8,175 nt of DNA from Syntrophomonadaceae bacterium (GTDB taxonomy: Bacteria; Bacillota; Syntrophomonadia; Syntrophomonadales; Syntrophomonadaceae): contig JAQVWB010000086.1 of the NCBI GenBank assembly GCA_028698695.1, positions 1 through 8,175 of the forward strand, given 5' to 3'. The position numbers and the translations under genes are program-made. The notes below the pieces were generated by a model, which saw only the letters and a list, made by a program, of their open reading frames with translations, made no database searches and was not told where the DNA came from. This document shows, one piece after another, positions 1 through 5,483 of this stretch (within the stretch, counting starts at the first letter, position 1; each line of letters starts with the position of its first letter).

Positions 1-1
1 C

Positions 2-514
2 GCTCAACGGGGAATAGCTTATGCCTTTCAACAACCACCTCGTTTTAAAGGTTTAAGGATAACTGACATTCTAAAGACTGCCCAACCAAATCTGGATTCC
101 ATTGGTTTGCGTCGTCATTTAAGAGATGTAGGTCTTTGTCCTGAGGATTATCTGGATCGGGATATGGGTCCGGGTCTAAGCGGCGGTGAGATTAAACGGA
201 TTGAAATTGCCCAGGTTTTAGCCCGGGAGGCGAAAATAAGTATTTTTGATGAACCGGAAGCGGGCGTAGATTTATGGACAATTCAAAGACTGATGGGAAT
301 CATTGTTAACAAGTACAAACAAAATAATGATTCTACCGCAATAATTATTACGCATAATGAAAGGGTTCTGCCGTTGTGTGATGAAATAATCCTGGTTGAA
401 GACGGGGCTATAAAGGCTAACGGAACCCCAACGGAAATCTGGCCTTTAATCAGAGAAGAAATTGAATGTAAAAAAAGATTTGAATGCCGGGGGGAACTGG
501 GATATGAATTTTAG
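2..514 (+). CDS. sufC: SufC-like Fe-S cluster assembly ATPase, 5' end cut by window
   Basis: This is the ATPase subunit of a SUF-type iron-sulfur cluster assembly complex, acting in the cytoplasm with the SufB/D-type scaffold encoded next. The reading frame is open from base 2, so the Walker A part lies outside the window; 170 residues remain. Visible in order are the Q-loop (FQQPPRFKG, residues 9-17 of the fragment), the ABC signature LSGGE (59-63), Walker B with the catalytic glutamate (ISIFDE, 79-84), the D-loop (AGVD) and the switch histidine (ITHNE, His118). SGGEIKRIEIAQ followed by FDEPEAGVD is typical of SufC rather than of transport ATPases, and no transporter membrane gene adjoins. 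The last bases overlap the start of the next gene, so the two are probably translated together. The family call is firm; assignment to the minimal two-protein SUF variant is inference from the neighbour. Confidence 0.9.
   Translation, partial: AQRGIAYAFQQPPRFKGLRITDILKTAQPNLDSIGLRRHLRDVGLCPEDYLDRDMGPGLSGGEIKRIEIAQVLAREAKISIFDEPEAGVDLWTIQRLMGIIVNKYKQNNDSTAIIITHNERVLPLCDEIILVEDGAIKANGTPTEIWPLIREEIECKKRFECRGELGYEF
489..494 (+). promoter_or_regulatory. Ribosome binding site deciding the SufB/D-like start
   Basis: A run of six G lies 9 nt before the ATG at 504. The upstream in-frame TTG at 462 has no comparable site and would overlap sufC by 53 nt, so the ATG at 504 (11-nt overlap) is preferred. 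Confidence 0.5.
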
Positions 515-1427
515 TGACCAAGATATGAAGCTGTTGCATGCCATTACTGATATGGACAAGATACCGGCTGGGGCAATAAATATTCGCCTTGACGGAGAGG
601 CAGTTATGAGAGTATCTTCTCCCAACATCAAGGTGTATTCCAAGGAAGATAAACCGGGTCTGAATGTCGAAGTTAAGCCAGGGACGAAAAATGAAACCGT
701 TCATGTTCCAGTGCTGGTAACTAAAGCTGGTTTTCATGACAAGGTATACAATACTTTTATAGTTGGTGAAGATGCTGATATTACGATTATTGCCGGATGT
801 GGCATTCATAATGACAGTCACAGTGATTCAGGTCACGATGGTATCCACGAGATTATTGTAAAAAAAGGTGCCCGCATGCTATATGTAGAAAAACATTATG
901 GTGAGGGGAAAGGCCGGGGGAAAAGAATATTAAATCCAACAACGGTTATAAGAGTTGAAAGTGGAGCTTATGCCGAATTGGAAATGATACAAATAGAAGG
1001 AGTCGATGACACCTTTCGCTCGACAGTAGCCTATGTGGCGGAAAAAGCTAATCTTAAAGTTATTGAACGACTGCTTACTCATGGTGAACAATCGGCTGTA
1101 TCAGAAATAGATGCTTATATTGAAGGGCGGGATGGGTCCGCCCAGATTTTATCCCGTTCAGTAGCCAAGGATAAGTCGTCCCAGGTTTTTAAAGCTGGAC
1201 TGATTGGCAAAACTGAATGTTTGGGTCATGTAGAATGTGACTCCATCATTATGGGTAATGCTGTAATTAAGGCTACCCCGCAGTTAGTTGCCGAAGATGC
1301 CCGCGCGGTTCTGACTCATGAAGCAGCTATAGGGAAAATAGCCGGTGAACAGTTAATTAAACTAATGTCATTAGGACTAACTGAACAACAGGCAGTAGAT
1401 ACCATTATCGACGGTTTTTTACGTTAA
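504..1427 (+). CDS. SufB/SufD-family Fe-S cluster scaffold protein
   Basis: Scaffold partner of the SufC-like ATPase, expected to hold the nascent Fe-S cluster. At 307 residues it is much shorter than the SufB of the full SUF system (over 450), because it is essentially the conserved beta-helix core and C-terminal part. Visible landmarks are AGCGIHNDS (Cys99), GIHEIIVKKGARMLYVEKHYGEG-type core (about 113-135), KTECLGHVECDSIIMGN with Cys239 and Cys245, and the C-terminal THEAAIGKI (His272-Glu273) followed by a 'GLTEQQAVDTIIDGFL' tail. The His-Glu pair matches the position of catalytically important residues in SufB/SufD. No separate SufB, SufD, SufS or SufU follows; a LysR regulator does. This fits the minimal SufC-SufB arrangement known in many anaerobes. 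A TTG at 462 is the alternative start. Confidence 0.88.
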   Translation: MNFSDQDMKLLHAITDMDKIPAGAINIRLDGEAVMRVSSPNIKVYSKEDKPGLNVEVKPGTKNETVHVPVLVTKAGFHDKVYNTFIVGEDADITIIAGCGIHNDSHSDSGHDGIHEIIVKKGARMLYVEKHYGEGKGRGKRILNPTTVIRVESGAYAELEMIQIEGVDDTFRSTVAYVAEKANLKVIERLLTHGEQSAVSEIDAYIEGRDGSAQILSRSVAKDKSSQVFKAGLIGKTECLGHVECDSIIMGNAVIKATPQLVAEDARAVLTHEAAIGKIAGEQLIKLMSLGLTEQQAVDTIIDGFLR

Positions 1428-1438
1428 TACAGGATGGC

Positions 1439-1444
1439 AGGTGA
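1439..1444 (+). promoter_or_regulatory. Ribosome binding site deciding the LysR start
   Basis: AGGTGA, a full match to the anti-Shine-Dalgarno core, sits 7 nt before the TTG at 1452. The in-frame ATG at 1434 has its only AGG directly abutting it, which is too close to work. The TTG start also gives the usual LysR N-terminus (MNLNLFKTFVKVVE). Confidence 0.65.
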
Positions 1445-1451
1445 GAGGGTT

Positions 1452-2357
1452 TTGAATTTAAATTTATTTAAGACTTTTGTAAAGGTGGTAGAAACTCAGA
1501 ATCTATCGCGTACAGCAGACGAGTTTGGTTTATCACAACCGGCAGTTACCAAACAAATACAATCGCTGGAGGATATTTACGGAGTCCTGTTACTGGAACG
1601 CTCGGGACGCAGGCTAAAGACTACCGAGGCTGGGGAAACTTTGTATCAGGGAGCCCGGGAAATAATTAAAGCAGTTGAAAAAACTGACAAGGCTATGGAG
1701 GAAGTATCGGAGAGCAGGAAGGGCACCTTGTATCTGGGTGCAAGTACCATTCCCGGTCAATATATTCTTCCCCAGTTGCTAAAGCAGTTTAAGGATAAAT
1801 ATCCGAATGTAAATATTAGTATTGATATTGCAGATACGGAAAAAATATTTAACCGGGTGGCTGAAAGAGAACTGGATGTAGGCATTGTAGGGGGATGGAC
1901 TAATAACCGCAAGGTAGATGGTTCCCCCTGGTTGGAAGATGAACTGATAATTATATTACCTTCAGATCATCGTCTGGCTGGCAAGGAAAACCTGAGCATC
2001 CATGATCTTAAAAACGAAAGATGGATTATCCGGGAAAAAGGTTCAGGTACGCGTAAAGCGACAGAAGATTTTTTAACCAGTCACAATATAAAAAGAGATG
2101 AACTAAATTTATATCTGGAGGCAGGAAGTACGGAAGCTGTTCTGGCGGCAGTAGAATCAGGTATGGGTATAAGTATTATCTCCCGCTGGGCGATTATGAA
2201 AATGGACTCGTCCAGACGGGTTAAAAGCGTTAATTTAATTGAACAGGATGCAAAACGGTTTTTCTATATCCTTTATCCCCGACAAAAGTCCAGGCGAAAA
2301 ACGGTCAATAACTTTCTCGAACATATAAAAAAGGCCCAGGATATGGAGAAAGCTTAG
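1452..2357 (+). CDS. LysR-family transcriptional regulator (CysL-like subgroup)
   Basis: DNA-binding regulator of 301 residues, normal LysR length. The N-terminal winged helix-turn-helix occupies about residues 1-60 (LSRTADEFGLSQPAVTKQIQ, then GVLLLERSGRRLKTTEAG), followed by a linker helix to about 90. The effector-binding domain begins at LYLGASTIPGQYILPQLL (about 93-110). That GASTIPG opening is common in the CysL-like subgroup, which often responds to sulfur- or selenium-related metabolites. The gene lies 24 nt after the SufB/D-like gene on the same strand and ends in a terminator, so it is probably the last gene of the suf operon. A role in sulfur or Fe-S control is inferred from family and position; the ligand cannot be read from sequence. 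An ATG start at 1434 is possible but has a worse ribosome site. Confidence 0.88.
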   Translation: MNLNLFKTFVKVVETQNLSRTADEFGLSQPAVTKQIQSLEDIYGVLLLERSGRRLKTTEAGETLYQGAREIIKAVEKTDKAMEEVSESRKGTLYLGASTIPGQYILPQLLKQFKDKYPNVNISIDIADTEKIFNRVAERELDVGIVGGWTNNRKVDGSPWLEDELIIILPSDHRLAGKENLSIHDLKNERWIIREKGSGTRKATEDFLTSHNIKRDELNLYLEAGSTEAVLAAVESGMGISIISRWAIMKMDSSRRVKSVNLIEQDAKRFFYILYPRQKSRRKTVNNFLEHIKKAQDMEKA

Positions 2358-2379
2358 ACAAAATCTAAGCTTTTCTTTT
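2349..2379 (+). terminator. Intrinsic terminator overlapping the LysR stop codon
   Basis: A perfect 10-bp stem (AAAGCTTAGA, 2349-2358, with TCTAAGCTTT, 2364-2373), a 5-nt loop CAAAA, then TCTTTT. The TAG stop of the LysR gene (2355-2357) lies inside the 5' arm. This separates the suf-regulator transcript from the polyamine operon. Confidence 0.8.
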
Positions 2380-2404
2380 GTATTAAACTAAGGTAAGTTT
2401 GTAG

Positions 2405-2432
2405 TTGCTTTTGCTTTTCGTTCGTATATAAT
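2405..2432 (+). promoter_or_regulatory. Sigma-A-like promoter of the polyamine operon
   Basis: TTGCTT (2405-2410), a 16-nt spacer and a perfect TATAAT (2427-2432). It follows the terminator directly and lies 41 nt before the arginine decarboxylase start, leaving a leader of roughly 35 nt with no room for a riboswitch. Confidence 0.7.
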
Positions 2433-2473
2433 GTATCTGTTGTCCTAATAATTATACTTGGAGGTGTAGCCCT

Positions 2474-2932
2474 TTGTTACCGTTACCTGAGAAATATTTT
2501 GTAACTGCTGCTGCAGCAGAAGGAGAAACTCGGCTGACTGCCTTTGATGGTGCTTTACTGGCAGCCAGAGTAGGAAATACCAACCTGCTACGGATTAGCA
2601 GTATTTTGCCTCCAGGTTGTGAATATGAACCTGGGTTGGTAATCCCGCCGGGTTCCTTACTGCCGATTGCTTACGGTTCCATTACCAGCAGTGAACCGGG
2701 TGAATTAATTTCCGCTGCTGTGGCGGTGGGTATTCAAGCTGAGGGTTTTGGAGTTATTATGGAGTTTTCCGGTCGTTGCAGTAAAGAGAAGGCTGAAGAC
2801 GAGGTTACCGCTATGGTTAAAGAAGCTTTTCGTATCCGGGAACTGGAGTTATGTGAGATTAAACTGGCAGCAGTTGAACATGTGGTAAAAAAGATCGGTT
2901 GCGCTTTTGCAGCAGTTCCACTCTGGTATTAA
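2474..2932 (+). CDS. pdaD: Pyruvoyl-dependent arginine decarboxylase (PvlArgDC)
   Basis: Decarboxylates arginine to agmatine, the first step of polyamine synthesis, using a pyruvoyl group made from its own chain instead of pyridoxal phosphate. The 152-residue length is typical. The processing site is visible as ISSILPPG: cleavage is expected between Ser42 and Ser43, turning Ser43 into the pyruvoyl group at the head of the alpha chain and leaving a beta chain of about 42 residues. VIPPGSLLPIAYGSITS (about 56-72) and GFGVIMEFSG, with the probable catalytic Glu97, are family hallmarks. The start is TTG, with GGAGGTG 7 nt upstream; no better in-frame start precedes it. It is the first gene of a three-gene operon with speE and speB, which supports the arginine-agmatine role. 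Confidence 0.93.
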   Translation: MLPLPEKYFVTAAAAEGETRLTAFDGALLAARVGNTNLLRISSILPPGCEYEPGLVIPPGSLLPIAYGSITSSEPGELISAAVAVGIQAEGFGVIMEFSGRCSKEKAEDEVTAMVKEAFRIRELELCEIKLAAVEHVVKKIGCAFAAVPLWY

Positions 2933-2947
2933 AAAGGAGGATTTCAT

Positions 2948-3775
2948 TTGGACTTGTGGGTTACGGAATATCAAACCCCGTCGTTGGGGTTTTCCTGTAA
3001 AATAACCGAAACTTTGAGGAATGAGCAAACCAGATTTCAGCATCTGGCAGTAGTTGAGACCCTGCAGTTCGGGAAAATGCTGTTACTGGATGGAATGGTA
3101 ATGACTACTGATAAAGATGAGTTTGTCTACCATGAGATGATTACACAGATTGCTTTAAACTCACACCCCAACCCGGAAAAGGTTTTAATAATTGGCGGAG
3201 GGGACGGAGGCGCACTAAGGGAAGTAGTAAATCATCCGGCAGTTAAAAAAGGTACTTTGGTAGAAATTGATGACCGTGTTATTACAGCTTCCCGTGATTT
3301 TTTCCCGGCGCTGAGCTGTGCTTTTGATCACGCTAAAGCTGAAGTGATTGTTGAGGATGGCATTGAGTTTGTGAAGAACCAAACTGCAGAGTTTGATATT
3401 ATTTTGGTAGATTCTACTGAGCCGGTTGGTCCGGCAGTTGAATTGTTTTCCGCGCCATTTTATAAAAGTGCAGCTGCCGCCTTAAAAGATGATGGAATGT
3501 TGGTGGTACAGAGTGAGAGCCCGTTTTTTAATCAGGATGTTATTCAGATGGCTTTTAAAGGAGTACAACAGGCTTTCCCCATTACTAAATTATATTTAGC
3601 CAGTGTTCCCACTTACCCCAGTGGCTTGTGGAGTTTTACAGTAGGATCCAAACAGTATGATCCGGAGAAGATTATGACCAGAGGGTCATCCTGTAAATAT
3701 TATAATGATGAGGTTCACCAGGCAGCCTTTAAGTTGCCTGATTTCGTAGCAGATATTATTGGAGAAGGTAAATAA
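2948..3775 (+). CDS. speE: Spermidine synthase (polyamine aminopropyltransferase)
   Basis: Transfers an aminopropyl group from decarboxylated S-adenosylmethionine to putrescine, giving spermidine and methylthioadenosine, in the cytoplasm. The 275-residue protein has the small N-terminal beta domain (about 1-55) and a Rossmann-type domain: GGGDGG (83-88) and VEID (105-108) bind the nucleotide, DSTEPVGPA (155-163) holds the catalytic Asp155, and QSESPF (188-193) and YPSGLWSF (223-230) shape the active site. The start is TTG with a strong AAGGAGG 7 nt before it. It begins 15 nt after the decarboxylase gene and ends 3 nt before speB. The acceptor cannot be settled from these motifs: agmatine instead of putrescine, as in Thermus, is a possible alternative. 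Confidence 0.95.
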   Translation: MDLWVTEYQTPSLGFSCKITETLRNEQTRFQHLAVVETLQFGKMLLLDGMVMTTDKDEFVYHEMITQIALNSHPNPEKVLIIGGGDGGALREVVNHPAVKKGTLVEIDDRVITASRDFFPALSCAFDHAKAEVIVEDGIEFVKNQTAEFDIILVDSTEPVGPAVELFSAPFYKSAAAALKDDGMLVVQSESPFFNQDVIQMAFKGVQQAFPITKLYLASVPTYPSGLWSFTVGSKQYDPEKIMTRGSSCKYYNDEVHQAAFKLPDFVADIIGEGK

Positions 3776-3778
3776 TTT

Positions 3779-4642
3779 ATGGATGTCAAGCTCACAAATT
3801 ATCTGGAACGCAAAACCCGGTTTATGGCTGCCAGGGATGATCTACAGGAATGCAGCAAAGTTTTACTGGGTCTGCCCATGGACTCAACCACCAGCTTTCG
3901 TCCGGGAACGCGTATGGGACCTGCACGGGTGCGTGAAGTGTCTGAAGGCATTGAGGAATACAGCTTTTATCAGCGACAGAGTTTGGAGGAGCTTGACTTT
4001 TATGATGCCGGGGATATAAGTATTCCTTTTGGTAATGTAGAGGAAAGCTTGCGCCGTATGGAAACCGTTGCCCTGGCTTTGTTGCAGGAGGGCAAAAAGC
4101 TTTTTTGCATGGGAGGGGAACACTTGGTTTCCTGGCCCATTATTAAAGCTTATTATAAAGTTTATCCTGAACTTAGGGTAATACATCTGGATGCTCATGC
4201 AGACTTGCGGGAGGACTATCTGGGAGAAAAACTTTCTCATGCTACGGTCATGCGTCGGGTAACGGAGCTGATTGGTGACCGGAGGCTTTTACAGATGGGT
4301 ATTCGTTCCGGTACCGAAGACGAAATGAGCTTTGCATCCGAGCATACATACTTCTATTTTAACCGACTGCCACACATTGAAGAGTTCAGGCAATTGTTGG
4401 GGGATTATCCCGTCTATGTGTCTTTGGATATTGATGTATTGGATCCGGCTTTTGCGCCTGGAACTGGTACACCGGAAGCCGGAGGCTTTTCGTCACGGCA
4501 ATTGCTGGAGCTGTTACTTAATCTGAAACAATTTAATATCGCAGGTTTTGACATGGTGGAGATTTCACCACCGTATGATTTTGGGGACAATACTGCTCTG
4601 CTGGGAGCCAAGATTATGCGCGAAGCCCTGCTGGCATATTAG
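3779..4642 (+). CDS. speB: Agmatinase (ureohydrolase family)
   Basis: Hydrolyses agmatine to putrescine and urea with a binuclear manganese centre. All family metal-site motifs are intact: GGEH (His115), DAHAD (Asp138, His140, Asp142) and SLDIDVLDP (Asp217, Asp219), with EISPPYD carrying Glu261. The N-terminal part has the substrate-side signature STTSFRPGTRMGPARVREV (36-54). At 287 residues it is normal for bacterial agmatinase. The ATG at 3779 follows the speE stop by 3 nt, with GGAGAAGG at 3761-3768 inside the end of speE, so translation is probably coupled. Agmatinase rather than arginase is favoured because an arginine decarboxylase and speE are in the same operon. If SpeE acts on agmatine, this enzyme would instead cleave N1-aminopropylagmatine. 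No clear terminator follows. Confidence 0.94.
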   Translation: MDVKLTNYLERKTRFMAARDDLQECSKVLLGLPMDSTTSFRPGTRMGPARVREVSEGIEEYSFYQRQSLEELDFYDAGDISIPFGNVEESLRRMETVALALLQEGKKLFCMGGEHLVSWPIIKAYYKVYPELRVIHLDAHADLREDYLGEKLSHATVMRRVTELIGDRRLLQMGIRSGTEDEMSFASEHTYFYFNRLPHIEEFRQLLGDYPVYVSLDIDVLDPAFAPGTGTPEAGGFSSRQLLELLLNLKQFNIAGFDMVEISPPYDFGDNTALLGAKIMREALLAY

Positions 4643-4671
4643 AAAAGCAAAAAGAATAGACGCAGATATTA

Positions 4672-4724
4672 AATCAGGTTCAAGAAACTGGATAGCAAAA
4701 TAAGTTCAAATAACTTGAATCACC
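4672..4724. repeat. 53-nt hairpin repeat, copy 1
   Basis: Aligns without gaps to 4782-4834, with 38 of 53 positions identical by hand count. The shared parts are TCAGGTTCAA near the left end, ATAGCAAAA in the middle and CACC at the right end. The 18-nt arms (4672-4689 and 4703-4720) can form 12 pairs including one G-U, weaker than copy 2. The gap 4643-4866 has no gene. Confidence 0.6.
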
Positions 4725-4750
4725 ATCTAAATTAAAATAATAATAATCCC

Positions 4751-4787
4751 TCAGGTAAAAGTCAGTAAAAAGTCAGTAAAAAGTCAG
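4751..4787. repeat. 11-nt tandem repeat (GTCAGTAAAAA)
   Basis: Two perfect copies of GTCAGTAAAAA (4761-4771 and 4772-4782) are followed by a partial GTCAG (4783-4787) that is itself the left edge of hairpin repeat copy 2, and preceded by a degenerate TCAGGTAAAA (4751-4760). It looks like slippage duplication of the edge of the larger repeat. Confidence 0.75.
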
Positions 4788-4830
4788 GTTCAATAAGTTA
4801 AATAGCAAAACAAATTTTTTAAACCTGACT
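4778..4830 (-). terminator. Possible terminator of the minus-strand gene
   Basis: Read on the minus strand, the hairpin of repeat copy 2 is followed directly by a T run (complement of 4778-4782, then more T-rich sequence), 37 nt beyond the stop of the minus-strand gene. The stem is AT-rich and interrupted inside, so it may be a weak terminator or only a repeat that happens to lie here. On the plus strand there is no T run after it, so it does not clearly end the speB transcript. Confidence 0.35.
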
Positions 4831-4834
4831 CACC
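4782..4834. repeat. 53-nt hairpin repeat, copy 2
   Basis: Second copy of the element at 4672-4724, same length. Outer arms AGTCAGGTT (4782-4790) and AACCTGACT (4822-4830) pair perfectly over 9 bp. The stem can be extended to 18-nt arms (4782-4799 with 4813-4830) with 16 pairs, one of them G-U, and two mismatches, around a 13-nt loop. Confidence 0.65.
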
Positions 4835-4866
4835 GTAAATAGCCTCAATACAACCTGCAGGCACAA

Positions 4867-5304
4867 TTAATACGAAGTTAAATTCATCGGATAGACATAG
4901 ATGCGTTTTGACTCCGGCAGGGCTTTCAGCACCATTTGTTCTTCCAGGAAATCAATCAGGTTCTCCCATTCTTCATCTCTATTATCTTCACTATTCATAA
5001 ACTCCACTGAATATACACAAACCGGGACTTCCATCCAATTTAACAGACGCAGTTCTTCCAATCCGTCATCTAAAAAGCCTAATTTCTCTAACGGGGCTGA
5101 AAAAGGGGCTCTGGATTTACTTTTAATATGAGTTTCCATCTGGTTGATGAATACTTCCAGTTTTGCTTCTTTTTCCGGGGTTATTACATATTGAAATAAT
5201 GCATCATACAGAGTTTGCGTTAATACTATGGATGTAATTCGAGGCAACAACAAATGTTTTTCCTGTTTAATGAGAGTCAGTTTATAAGGTTTAATTTCTC
5301 GCAC
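4867..5304 (-). CDS. Hypothetical protein, 145 residues, family not recognised
   Basis: I do not recognise this family. From the GTG at 5304 it is 145 residues, with no signal peptide and no convincing membrane segment, so probably cytoplasmic. It has a basic-hydrophobic N-terminal part (REIKPYKLTLIKQEKHLLLPR), a hydrophobic-charged middle with probable helices, an acidic patch at about 104-123 (NSEDNRDEEWENLIDFLEE), and a tyrosine-rich end (RIYVYPMNLTSY). The start is chosen because AGGAG (5317-5313) lies 8 nt before GTG. The longer ATG start at 5340 has only AGG at a 4-nt spacing and would leave almost no leader after the likely promoter. It converges on speB and diverges from the large membrane protein gene; neither neighbour suggests a function. 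Codon pattern and conserved-looking composition make it a likely real gene. Confidence 0.7.
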   Translation of the reverse strand: MREIKPYKLTLIKQEKHLLLPRITSIVLTQTLYDALFQYVITPEKEAKLEVFINQMETHIKSKSRAPFSAPLEKLGFLDDGLEELRLLNWMEVPVCVYSVEFMNSEDNRDEEWENLIDFLEEQMVLKALPESKRIYVYPMNLTSY

Positions 5305-5312
5305 CGGATTCA

Positions 5313-5317
5313 CTCCT
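5313..5317 (-). promoter_or_regulatory. Ribosome binding site supporting the GTG start at 5304
   Basis: AGGAG on the minus strand with an 8-nt spacer to GTG (5304-5302). It lies inside the longer version of the frame that starts with ATG at 5340. Confidence 0.5.
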
Positions 5318-5358
5318 AACAAGCCTGTTTGATTTAACATTTTACCTGTTTATTAACC

Positions 5359-5386
5359 GTTATACAACATTTATTCATCTTGTGAC
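5359..5386 (-). promoter_or_regulatory. Possible promoter of the minus-strand gene
   Basis: On the minus strand, GTCACA (5386-5381), a 16-nt spacer and TATAAC (5364-5359). The -35 matches consensus at only 4 of 6. Transcription would begin near 5352, giving a leader of about 48 nt to the GTG start. It is back to back with the plus-strand promoter. Confidence 0.4.
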
Positions 5387-5398
5387 CGGTCTGGCGGA

Positions 5399-5427
5399 TT
5401 TACAGCATTCTTCTATCCATGTATACT
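5399..5427 (+). promoter_or_regulatory. Sigma-A-like promoter of the large membrane protein gene
   Basis: TTTACA (5399-5404), a 17-nt spacer and TATACT (5422-5427), five of six consensus matches in each box. It lies 57 nt before the ATG at 5484. The roughly 50-nt leader holds only a small possible hairpin (CTGG/CCAG) and the ribosome site. Confidence 0.65.
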
Positions 5428-5483
5428 TTTAAGCAGACTGGTGCGGTTATCCAGTATCAAGAATACAACCGGGAGGAACATTC

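Noticed and set aside
450..821. Minus-strand frames across the sufC/sufB region
   Set aside because: They lie opposite well-supported coding sequence and have no family motifs; shadows.
3410..3436. DSTEPVGPA in SpeE, with Glu where many spermidine synthases have Asp
   Set aside because: The Asp-Ser-Thr-Glu-Pro form is usual in Bacillus-type SpeE, so it is not a missing catalytic residue.
4853..4860. CCTGCAGG palindrome near the end of the minus-strand gene
   Set aside because: An isolated 8-base palindrome with no repeat or neighbouring motif; expected by chance.
4643..4866. CRISPR-like array, suggested by repeated TCAGG/GTCAG elements
   Set aside because: Only two diverged 53-nt copies and an 11-nt tandem; no regular repeat-spacer pattern and no cas genes.
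5385..5454. ACCGGT palindrome and short CTGG/CCAG hairpin in the divergent promoter region
   Set aside because: Six-base palindrome and four-base stem are too short to claim as operator or riboswitch.
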